Positions 36,270 through 45,764 of a DNA stretch of 64,000 nucleotides are shown one piece after another (positions within the stretch are counted from its first letter, which is position 1; each line of letters begins with the position of its first letter). The position numbers and the translations under genes are program-made. The notes beneath the pieces were generated by a model. The model saw only the letters and a program-made list of their open reading frames with translations, was not told the origin of the DNA and did not search any database. The stretch is taken from the NCBI RefSeq assembly GCF_003573695.1, contig NC_039361.1, positions 98,396,279-98,460,278 on the forward strand, in the 5' to 3' direction. The DNA is from Papaver somniferum. Lineage: Eukaryota > Streptophyta > Magnoliopsida > Ranunculales > Papaveraceae.

Positions 36270-37095
36270 ATAGGGGATTGCAAGGTGTGGGACCGGCCAC
36301 GGCTAGGGCATGACCGTCCATCTAGCAAGCTCGGTCCCGCAACACCTTTCCCCAATTTTATGTATTTTCCCTGATGTGAGGGAAATATCATGAAACTGAG
36401 GAATTTCATGAAGTTAAGGAATTTTCATGAGATTATGGAAATAATAATAATAAAATAGGGATTCATGAATTATGGGACCGGCCATGGCCAAGGCATGGCC
36501 GACCGGCCAAAGAGCCCGTCCAAAGGCATTTTTTCCAATTTTATAATATTTTTCATGATTTTAGGGAAATATCATAAAATCAAGAGGTTTGTTGAAACCA
36601 ATGAATTTGTTGAAATCAGGGAGTTTCTATGAGATGAGGGAAACATAAAAAATAATAATAATAAAATAAAGGGCATGTGGGACCGTTTAGGGCATGACCG
36701 GCCGGCTAGGGCCCGGTCCCATGAGTTTCCCTAATTTTACATGATTTTCTAACTTGAAGGGAAATTTCATGAATTCAAGGAATTTTCATGGGATGAGGGA
36801 AATAATAATAAAATAATAAGGAGTCATGAGGTGTGGGACCGGCCACGGATAGGGCATGGCCGGACGGCTAGTGATCCCGGTCCCAGGACATCTTTCCTAA
36901 TTTATTATTATTTCTTTGATACGAGGAAACACCATGAGACTGGGGAGTTTTCTTGAGACGAAGGAGATTTTCTCAAATGAAGGGATTTTCATGAGATCAG
37001 GGAAAATAATAAAATATGATAAAATATAAAATTGTGCGTGGGACAAGCCACGGCACGACCGGCCGGCCGGTGGGCCCAGTCCCCAGCGCCTCGAT
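36270..37095. repeat. Hairpin array GGGACCGG...CCGGTCCC in U3 (Element 2, left LTR)
   Basis: Five units near 36285, 36474, 36677, 36835 and 37040, spaced 160-200 bp. Each has a GC-rich inverted repeat with a GGCCGGCCGG-type core and is followed by an AT-rich spacer with an AATAATAATAAAATA tract. The right LTR has the same five units at about 47655-48450. Confidence 0.82.
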
Positions 37096-37808
37096 TAATA
37101 TTTTATTATTTATTATTTTCTTCCTATTTTGCATAGGTTCATCGTTCCTTCGTGTTTTGGAATGCTCGTTTGTGCATTCAGCTGCTCGTTTGTGCATTAT
37201 TGCTAAGTACACTTGCACCATTTTGGTCGGGGATTACTCGAGAGCTGCTCAGATGCTCGTACGTTGAATATTTATCACTAACCCGTGGAATTCTGCTGGG
37301 AAGAACCACAAATTTAAGTGACGAAATATTACGAAAAATCGTAGAATATTGTTGAATATTCAGTTAACGATTAGAGATAATTAATCGATGGCTCTATACT
37401 AGCAGGCATGCTGTCTAGGAGCATTAATTATCTGATAATTGAGAGATATGAGCTTGTTGAAACGTCATATTGCTCTAATATAGTCAGAGAAAACTTTGTT
37501 GCATCCTGAAGACGTTATTGCTCCATACTAGCAGGCATGCTGTCTAGGAGACGTCCAATCTTTCGATTTTATATAGAAACAATTACTGATATTGATAAGT
37601 ATTCATGAGATGTGTCGTTGCCTTAGATGAGAGACTACACATCTACATATACTCTGAGATACATCCTTCTCAGTCAGAGATTTTATGGCATGAGCTTTCA
37701 TGCTTCAATGAGAGACATGAGCCTCAATACTCATCTGATTGCCGGATCAGGAGCATGTATAATTATGTTTTTATGATTTTAACCTTTATCGAAAATCCAC
37801 CATCTACA

Positions 37809-37825
37809 TTAAGTCCCCTTCTTAG
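37809..37825 (-). promoter_or_regulatory. Probable polypurine tract of Element 2
   Basis: The minus strand reads AAGAAGGGGA just before the 3' LTR, separated from it by CTTAA. Element 1 has AAGAAGGAGA at the same place (about 10292-10305). The 5-base gap is a little unusual. Confidence 0.5.
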
Positions 37826-38109
37826 TGAGGGACAGTCATGTTCCTCAGTCAGCACTAAACGGTGATTTTCCAGTTAGAGATAAAATAAGTAATTGAACTT
37901 AGTCATAAGATAAGACGTTACTGGATTTTGACTGAATGAGCGAACCATAGTTTGAATGAAAAACCCAGTGGCATAATAGAGCGTCAACCAACGAGCGTAA
38001 ATTGGTGTAGAACCGCTGACTTGATGGTGGAACCTTGGTCGGTTTAGGATTCACGGGTCGGGCCCGAAAAGGAAATCCTTATGGAATTAGGTTTTGGAAA
38101 CAAAATTGA

Positions 38110-38116
38110 TATAAAA
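38110..38116 (+). promoter_or_regulatory. TATA box of the antisense PMD gene
   Basis: TATAAAA followed about 30 bp downstream by a pyrimidine-rich TTTCTCTCCCA, a good plant transcription start. It sits in the interior of the element, upstream of the inferred PMD leader exons. Element 1 diverges from Element 2 before this point and lacks the promoter. Confidence 0.65.
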
Positions 38117-38139
38117 GGGAATTAATCCCTCTTTTTTTA

Positions 38140-39128
38140 TTTCTCTCCCACGACCGACCACCACCTCCTCCCTTCATCATCTTCACGTCCTTCACGTCAA
38201 CAACAGGAGAAGGAAAAAATTGGCCGGACCACTGTCCGACCAGGTACGCGGCAAAATTTTTTTTTTTTTTTTTTTTATGCTTGCTGATTTCATGAGTTGT
38301 TCATGCTTTGATCATGTTAAAATTTTATACATGTTTATATATGAGTGTGAGTTTTGTTCAAAAACCCTTGTTTTATTAAACGTATGTTCGTTCGATCATT
38401 AGTTCAAGAGACTAGCAATAATCCCTAACTTGAGAGAGATTTTTCTTTTTGAAATAGACCTGTGTCCAGTGATAAAATTTTGTTTATGAGCTTTCATGGA
38501 AACCAAAACTTCATCTTAAAAGATGTGAGATTTTCACAAGACCGAAATAAACCTTCATTTCAAAGAAAAATGCTCATACGAAGGAAAAGAGATTTATTTA
38601 TTTTTTTAATATGTGGAACCATGACATATAATAAAGTATAATGCCATATATTTATTTACGTGAGTTTGCTCACGTTAGATAAAAAAATTGAAAATTTACG
38701 TGAGTTATTCACGTTAATTATGATTTCGTAAAATTAAAACATGGGAGTAATCCTCGAAATTAGACAATTTATTTATGATGAAATATCGTCTTGGTGTGAA
38801 TTTCATAGTCCAGCTGTGGATGTTTGTACTATGAAATTATGTTCATGATTTTATGAAAAATCGGGCTCCGATTTTCAAATGATAATGCTTTGTTCGTTAT
38901 TGCAGGTTTCAAAGAACGAACTAGTTTGGAGTGTTAACTCTTATATCACAATTACTGTGTTAGTGAAATTGTAAAGAGGTAAGATTTAAGAATTACCATT
39001 TTTGTAAATGTCTGCATAAGTATTCTGTTGTCAGATTATATAACTCCATCATATTATTGAAGCTTGCACCTTGTATGATGATACACTGAAGTAGAATGCT
39101 TTGTGCACATTACAGCTACCTCACAAGG
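38140..39128 (+). other. 5' leader of the PMD gene with two introns
   Basis: Proposed non-coding exons: about 38140-38243, 38906-38978 and 39116-39128. Intron 1 (38244-38905) starts GTACGCGG, runs into a T-rich tract and ends TTATTGCAG. Intron 2 (38979-39115) starts GTAAGATT and ends CATTACAG. Both obey GT-AG and have U-rich interiors typical of plant introns. Leader introns of this kind often raise expression in plants. The splice sites were read by eye. Confidence 0.6.
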
Positions 39129-42100
39129 ATGTCTGACTCCTAGGAAAATGATGCCTCCAGAGACGATGCATGTATGGATCAAACTTCTGCTGGTGAAGAA
39201 GAAGAAGAAACTCTTGGGCTCAAAAACGTTCCAAACATAGATGATGCATTTTTCGCTCTTCAACCGGGAACTGAAAAATGTCTTCAATCTCCAGCATTTC
39301 GCCTTTTGATAAATCCTAGAGAGGTTGTTCAGAAAAAACTGGTGACTCCTTGAGCAGCCATTCGATTTTGTCTTGAACGAGGACTTTTCCTTGCGTCGAT
39401 TATAGAATTCAAGCTTTCTCGACGGCCTTTAGAAAAATTCTCTGGATGGGCGAGACACATGCTGGGTTTTCCTGGCGTTAGAGGCATGTTGGATAGAGCA
39501 CAGGTGACTAGAGCTATCCAAGCGTCTGGAGATTTGTTTATTTTTCATGACGCGCGAGGTATTGTAGCTTTACTTGCTCGCTGGTATATTCCAACTCACA
39601 GCTTCATATGAAGATGGGGAGAGTTTACTATTGCCTTGGAGGATGTATTTGCTTTGTTGCACCTCCCGATCACAGGTAACTTCCCTGAAGAGCTTTCAAT
39701 GGAGGAGACGACAGTTTCCAATGTCTTGACATCCGAGATGGAGAGAATTAATAAGGAGTCTGGTAAAGGTTGTTATGCCCACTGGTTAACACACTGGTGG
39801 CCACGAGATATTCCTCTTGACGAGCCTGACGGTGTGTTATCTATTGCCGCTTTCTTGTATTTATGGCTATCCAGGGACGTGTTTGAAGACATCGGAACTT
39901 TGCTAAAACCATTTGTAATCCCTTTTGCTATTAAGATGGCACAAGGTGAACAACTTCCCATAGGTAGTCTATTCTTGGGTTCTTTGTACTCTAAACTGGA
40001 TTCCTTGGTTATAGACTCTAGTGTTTCGAATGGATTTATGAATATTGAATGTTACGCCAATACGATGTTTCTTCAGGCCTTGATGTGGGAACACTTCAAG
40101 AGTTATGCATATATTCCCCGCAGCATCTTGCAAGGGCTGAATGCTGCTGATTCTCGCCGTATTTTTCCTGAGAGGGATAATGCCAGGATTATGTGCTGGT
40201 CTACGAATCAATCTAAATCCAAGACACGCTTCATTGATGTGTTATACAATGAATCTGAGTTTAATTTCCGCCCCTGGGTGCTGATTCCTCCTTATGTTTT
40301 TCAGTTGCAAACTTTCAATACCGGAAAAAGTATGACTTTGAAATCTGGCGTTGATTTGAGCGATGGCGACATATATTTTATGTTGAGTTGTACTCCAGGT
40401 CACTTGATATCAACAATATATGGCGACTTTTCAGTAGAAGAATACAACATTGATAGAGCGGCTCGTCAGATGGGCATGGATCAATGCGTTCCAACTTTTC
40501 GAAGGAAGAAACCACCAGTGGAACAACTTAAAACCTATTCAGATCGCACAAGTGTGGAAGGAGGTTCTTACTGGTTCCCTGGTTCTGAACGAATTACATA
40601 TGTAACTCCAGGTTACATAGACTTCTGGGATCAGCAGATTGAGCGTTTACACGACTTCGTAATGGTTGGCCAACCTTTAGTGAAAGAGCCTCCTTCTGCT
40701 GATATGATTGCTTCTCGACCAAGATTGAAACACATCTCCGGCGGCGATAAGCGAAAGACATCTCCAGGATGTTCACCAGTATGTATCTTTTTGCACATTC
40801 TTCATAATATTAAAATAATTGCCTTTGATTATCGCATCAATTTCTTTTTGCAGGACGGTCGTGCTGTGAGACCTCGTCTTGAAGTGAATTTCTCGGAAGC
40901 AGAAACAGTCATTCACGGTGGAGAAGGTAGGAACAAGAATTGTAAGCTGCTGCCTAACACCATAAAGTCCCCAGTTGTTTCTTTGGTGAGTTGTCAACAC
41001 TTTTCTGCCGTGACTCATTCTATCCACATTACCAGGAACGTAGAACCAATATTTGTTATTTGTTTACAGAACTTTTCTTCGTCAAGTATTGACGGTCTTC
41101 AATTCTTTGTTGCTGGGCAGACAATTTCTGATTCGAGCGTTGAAGAAGAAAATGATGTGAGTACTCTTCCACATAGCCAAATAATATGCTTCATATATAA
41201 AATGTTAATTGTTTGAGAATATGTACAGGAGGATGTCGTTACGGAAGTGGAGAGTGTTGATGCCCGTTCATCCTCGGAGAATAGAGATAAAGAAAATTCC
41301 CAGGGTTCGAAACCGAATGGAAATAATGAGCCTCTTGATGCTGACACGGGCAATTCCGATTCCTTAAACGTTTCAGAGACCCCCCAAGTAAGTATTTACC
41401 TTGAACTTTATCCATAGAAGTATAAAATTGTTGATTTATGAATGAGTGAATGAGAATCCACGTGCATATACGAAAAACTTTGTCAAAATTCGTCATCAGA
41501 AAATTCAGAACTCAGTCTCTTAGGAAAAACACCATAAAACCTTCATCTGAAGTCGGATTATTATGGTTTGCATATGTATCTTTAAGCCTGGAGAATTTAC
41601 AAGCTTTTCTAAAGAAGATTTTTAAGTTTTGTGCACGTTCAGGGCCTGAAAAAGGCGAGACAGTAAACTTCCAGGAGACTTTCAGAACTTTTTCAGACTC
41701 TACGTTGTCCAATGTTTTGACGACATCTCCTTCCTCGTTCATCGGATTGTTATGAAACTTTGACATGTTGTAGAGAACATCCATACGAGGAGATTGCTCC
41801 CAGTTCGTCATCTTGTACAGGGCAGAGTAAAATCTCTTCAGATGAACTTTCCGCTAAACGTATTTTTATGACTTTCACGTTATTTGCTCGCTTCTTGAGT
41901 GCATAATGATGAACCTTGATGATGTTGGACTGCTTGTATGTTGTAGTTTATGATCCTATTTGGTTTCCATGTCTACATTTCTCTAACCTCATGTAATCTT
42001 CATATTAGGTACCAAACACCGAAGTTGAGAATACTGAAACCAATAATGATAACGCGAGCATCCCTGGAGTTATTGATGAAGAGACAACCATCCCTGCGCT

Positions 42101-42710
42101 TCAAGGCCATGAGAGGGTTGTTACTGAAGTTATGGAAACCTTGATTTTTGCTACTCCAGTGGTAGAAGAAACCGAGCCACAAGTAGAGGAGACTGAAGAA
42201 ACTTTTGTTATGACCGTAGAAGTTGCTCCAGTAATTGAGAACCGTATAGTGGTGCATGAATATCCAAGTACGGGAATTGCTTTTGATCCTCCATTTGATG
42301 CATCGCTTCCATATCATGAATTAGTTGGTGGACTCAGCGTTCCTATTGGATATGCAGGCTTGTACGAGAAGATGTGGAGGAAGTTTGGTCACATCATTGT
42401 TACCAGGGACCCTAGATGCGCTTATGCCTTAACAATGCAAGTAAGTGTCATATTTCGTATTGTAAGTGATATATGCGCTAGGTTCAGGAATACTGTGACT
42501 CCAGATGTACTCTTTGATTGGGAGTTCAACTTGGAGAATTCTAAAAGACTTGGCTTCAACGTGAAGTGGCTTCGTAAGAAAATAGATGCAATCAAGAACT
42601 CGTGTGAGAATAACATACCCTTTCCCAATGATGTTGTGATGGATAAAGAAGACAAGATTGCGGAGTTGACTGAGGAGCTGAATACGGAGAAGCGGCCTTG
42701 CAAGTCTTGA
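39129..42710 (+). pseudogene. Plant mobile domain (PMD) gene, five coding exons, antisense in Element 2
   Basis: Coding exons: 39129 (or ATG 39174)-40778, 40854-40985, 41070-41156, 41229-41387, 42009-42710. All introns are GT-AG and phase 0, and exon lengths add to about 894 codons from 39174. The first exon carries the PMD fold (Pfam aminotransferase-like PMD): RWYIPTHSF...RWGEFTIALEDVFALLHLPITG, then WLTHWWP, FLYLWLSRDVFED, PIGSLFLGSLY and a WVLIPPYVF region. Later exons encode an acidic linker (SSIDGLQF; repeated Glu-Thr) and a C-terminal module with GLYEKMWRKFGHIIVTRDPR and FNVKWLRKKIDAIK. In-frame stops at 39141 (before the second ATG), 39351 and 39609 (a Trp codon position) disable this copy. 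PMD proteins such as Arabidopsis MAIN and MAIL1 act in the nucleus in silencing and genome stability; transposon-borne versions are known, but their role is not. The 3' end converges on the integrase tail of the element. Confidence 0.87.
41388..42008 (+). other. Intron 4 of the PMD gene, conserved in Element 1
   Basis: GTAAGTATTTACC donor and CATATTAG acceptor. The Element 1 counterpart (11914-12548) has the same donor and acceptor, similar length (621 against 635 bp) and recognisable sequence in between, such as the CAGTTCGTCATCTTGTACAG-type segment. Confidence 0.8.
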
Positions 42711-43040
42711 AGGGTGCATAGGAGCAAAAATCTTTCTTTGATGACTTTCTTTGATCTCTTTTCATAATCTCTTGAACTTCTGAGAGATGTGAGGTTTTAT
42801 TTTGGTTTTGATATTGATTGGTTTTGTATTAGTAGATGATTGAGGATTTTCTTTTGGGTTTGATAGAGATTTTATTTAAGTAAAATGAATTGAATTTTGA
42901 TAAATTGTTGAATTCAAATACTGAATGCAAGCATTGCAAACATTTTGGAGAAATTGAAAGACAGTGAAAGAAAATCCTAAATTCCAAATCCCAGGCGTCA
43001 TGAATGCTCAAACGCCCAGTACCTCAAATTCCCAATAATT
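42711..43040. other. Convergent 3' region between the PMD gene and the pol tail
   Basis: About 330 bp with no ORF, T-rich on plus (TTTTGATATTGATTGG) and A-rich toward 43000. It would hold the 3' UTR and polyadenylation signals of the PMD transcript. The pol reading frame ends at 43041 on the other strand. Confidence 0.6.
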
Positions 43041-43250
43041 TCAGGCATCAAATGCCTTAAGCCAATTCTCATTGATCACTGGCAGGGTCCCGCCATCTCT
43101 GTTGATCAACCTGTAGTATCCTCCGGTTATGGACTTAGCAACCATAAATGGTCCTTCCCAATTGGATCTTCTTCCAGAGTGAAGATTGCGTTGATTTGCT
43201 TTCAGAACAAAATCTCCTTCCTTGAATTTGTTAGGCTTGGTCGCTCACGC
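43041..43250 (-). pseudogene. Integrase C-terminal tail of Element 2
   Basis: The minus strand encodes PNKFKEGDFVLKANQ, then NWEGPFMVAKSITGGYYRL, then LPVINENWLKAF and a stop. This is the SH3-like C-terminal end of gypsy integrases (pattern: FKxGDLVL, NWEGPYxV, GxYxL, NxxxLKxY). No HHCC zinc domain or DDE core is present upstream, so this is what is left of pol after a large internal deletion. Confidence 0.75.
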
Positions 43251-43640
43251 CTTGAATATCTTCTGCTAACTCGGAATTCCTCGTGTGATGGGATTCATGG
43301 TTGCGGCACATATGGAGACTCGTGCAGAGGGGAGTACCCAGCATACTGTCTGTCATGCTTTGCCATGTCTTCAGCAATAAATCTTTTCATACAATGCTCA
43401 GTTTGAAGAAACTCTGTATTCAACCACTTGGTGTAATATTGCCATGGCGAGGCTATCAATTCATAACACTTTGTGATAGCTAAGTCGTTAGTGGGAAGAA
43501 GTCCTCGAACCAGAGCAACATAATTAAACATTGGTAGTATAGGCGCATGGAGAGGAATCGGACTTGCCTGAATACGGAATCTTTTGATGAAAGAGTGTGC
43601 ACTTTCTCCAGGTTTCTGTGCTAATTCCACCAAGTCTTTA
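43251..43640 (-). pseudogene. Unassigned minus-strand segment between protease and integrase tail
   Basis: An open stretch 43295-43633 (112 codons) contains VELAQKPGESAHSFIKRFRIQA, resembling the second half of a retrotransposon gag domain, then LPMFNYVALVRGLLPTND and SPWQYYTKWLNTEF. It may be a duplicated gag fragment left at the deletion junction. Related sequence in Element 1 (13430-13500) shows the junction is shared. Confidence 0.45.
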
Positions 43641-43681
43641 ACTTCCTCCAGATGCTCGAATGATGGAGTATCTTCTATTTC

Positions 43682-44400
43682 TTATGAATCAGAGCTTTCT
43701 TCAATTGAAGGCATTAGAGTCGCCTTTCCGGTATGAATCCAAGGTCGTCCGAGAATCATGTCATATCCTGGATCTTCCCAGATTATATAAAACTTGGTCT
43801 CAGTGCAGACCGAATTTTCTCTGACTTTGAGGGTGATGTAGCTGTATGTATCTCTAAGTGTCCCTTCGTGATCCTTGATTGATATGGGAGCATGTGTAGC
43901 TTCTTGTCGAGTAATTCCAGCGGCTCTGAGAGTTTTCAAAGCAATGATGTTGATGGCAGTGCCAACATCAACAAATGCTCTCTTGAATTCGTTTCCTTTA
44001 ACATGCACTATGGTGAGAAATCCCCAGTCATACATTTCCTTGTCAGTGGCTGGGGGTTCAGGAGGTACTTCTGTAATCGATAGACGTTTCCCAGACACTA
44101 TGTGGTTCAGATCCATGAACATGTCTCCCCTTTGCGCATTCGACAGATAGAGAAATTCGCAGACATGTTCGATCAATGACTGAACTGCTTCTTTGACTGG
44201 TTGTTCAGAGATGAAGAAAGTCCTGGCTGGGAGAGGATCTCTGTGTACTCCTTCAGTCCCCAAGTTAAGCTCTCCCGATTAAACTTTTTCCCTGAATATG
44301 CGTTTTAAGACTCTGCAGTCACTTGTGGGATGATTGGCGAACCTGTGGAAGCGGTAGTAACGAGGAATTTCCATGTCTTCTTCAGTCGGTTCTTTCTTAA
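43682..44400 (-). CDS. Aspartic protease domain of Element 2 gag-pro
   Basis: The open frame 43682-44263 carries EMYDWGFLTIVHVKGNEFKRAFVDVGTAINII (active-site strand, Asp-Val-Gly in place of Asp-Thr/Ser-Gly), then TYSYITLKV, KFYIIW and GYDMILGRPWIH, the C-terminal retropepsin motif. Upstream, to about 44400, is the RYYRFHRFANHPTSDC and LKRIFREKV linker typical of Tat-type gag-pro, with one stop near 44280. The family's protease cuts gag and pol. Element 1 has the same DVG, so the change predates both copies. Whether it is active is doubtful. Confidence 0.75.
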
Positions 44401-44429
44401 CATATGGAAATTTGATAGCACCATCTTGG

Positions 44430-45706
44430 ATCCAAGCATCCAGGAGTTCGATCACCTCTTCAGTGGAAAGGGTAAAGTCAGGTGCGTCTTGATCAGGAGT
44501 CTCTGTGCACTGGTCAGGGGTTTATGCATCTTGTTTATCATTCCTTTGTGCTTTTGAAGGAGCTGAGGTTTTACTACTTGTTGATCAGACGCCTGCTACT
44601 TCGATCGTCTCGCGGTTCTTTAGCATTTGTGGCTTTTGTTCTTTCCAGTAAAGCGGGTGAAGTAGTTGATGATCTCTTCGCCGCTTCATGAAGCTCTGAA
44701 AAGGTATGGAAACGAAGATTTTCCAACAAAGCTCTGTAGACCGAAATCATGTCGTTGATACACAAGTCTACAATTTGTTGTTCCATGACGTTTGGGTCAT
44801 CAAAGTACAGGGCCTGGACTCTGAATCTTTTCACTTAATCATTGGGATGTTCATTGTTCCTCTGAAACATTCTTCCAAGATCAGAGAGAGTAACTTGCTC
44901 TGTCACAAAGAAGTACTTTCTGTAGATATCATTAATCATTTCTCCCCAATTGTTGATAGTTCCTGGTGCGATGTTGTTGTACCATGTGTATGCCCTTCCT
45001 TTCAAGGATTTTGAAAATTCTTTGAGGCGAACAACATGGTTATGCTCATGTTCGCCCAAGGCTTCCAGGAACCGAGAAACATGTTCCCGAGCATTGCCTG
45101 TTCCGTCATATAAAGTGAAGGTTGGAGAGGTATAACCTTTTGGAAGAGGAATCTTTTGTGTAGCAGCAGGGTATGGAGGCTGGTGATAGTGGACATGTGA
45201 TGTCTTGTCTTTTCCATGGTTCTCCAAGAGGCGTTCCAAATCTTCCCGAGTAATGAAATTTGATGATTCCTTTGTTGATGAATCGTCTGCAGCTTTGCGG
45301 ACTTCGCTGTCATCCACTGTATGAATTGGAACTACTTCCGATCAGCATCTGAGGATGTTTCCTTTTATTTTTCTTTTCCTTGAGTCTTCTCTGACATCTT
45401 GTCAGTGAGAGTCTTGAGATAATTGAATAGCTCCTTCTGTGTTGCATCCATGTTAGTTTGATTCTTTGCAAGAGTCTCTTGCACCTTGATGAGATCAGCC
45501 ATGCTAGGTGGTGGATTCCCCCTGACTTCCTCAAGGTGTTGGCCGAACAGGGGATGAACTTCCATGTTAGAGTGAGGAGGAATAACATTACCATCGTTAG
45601 TATTAGAGGCCGGAATGGTTTCCGGGATATCCTCATTGTTATTGTTGCTAGTGCTAGCGTCATTTGTGTTGGAACCTGTAACTAACCCAGATTTAAGACC
45701 AGCCAT
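44430..45706 (-). pseudogene. Gag of Element 2 (Ty3/gypsy Tat/Ogre type)
   Basis: Start codon at 45706 (MAGLKSGL), about 40 bases after the primer-binding site. The N-terminal Asn/Thr/Pro-rich part includes KVQETLAKNQ and KTLTDKMSEKTQ. A frameshift near 45345-45365 follows. The gag core is at 45260-44840 (YDGTGNAREHVSRFLEALGEH, KGRAYTWYNN, YRKYFF). An in-frame stop at 44835-44837 lies where Element 1 has Tyr; after it come VKRFRVQALYFDDPN and a basic tail to about 44570. It would assemble virus-like particles in the cytoplasm. Only two lesions are evident, so this copy is younger than Element 1. Confidence 0.83.
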
Positions 45707-45743
45707 CTTTTTGAGAACGTGAGATTGCAACCGAGAGATTAAT

Positions 45744-45761
45744 CTCCCACTGTGGTCGCCA
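45744..45761 (-). promoter_or_regulatory. Primer-binding site of Element 2
   Basis: TGGCGACCACAGTGGGAG on minus, identical to Element 1, three bases after the 5' LTR. Confidence 0.72.
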
Positions 45762-45764
45762 ATC

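Larger units (their letters stand above)
34514..37808 (-). repeat. Left (3') LTR of Element 2
   Basis: TGTAGGTGGGG to CACCATCTACA. Compared with the right LTR it lacks about 100 bp after position 35733 (present at about 46996-47105), which explains most of the length difference. A TATA-like TATAAAA on minus is at 34929-34935. Confidence 0.9.

Noticed and set aside
42441..42481. A GTAAGT...CTAG stretch as a fifth intron of the PMD gene
   Set aside because: 41 bp is too short for a plant intron, and the reading frame passes through it with plausible coding sequence.
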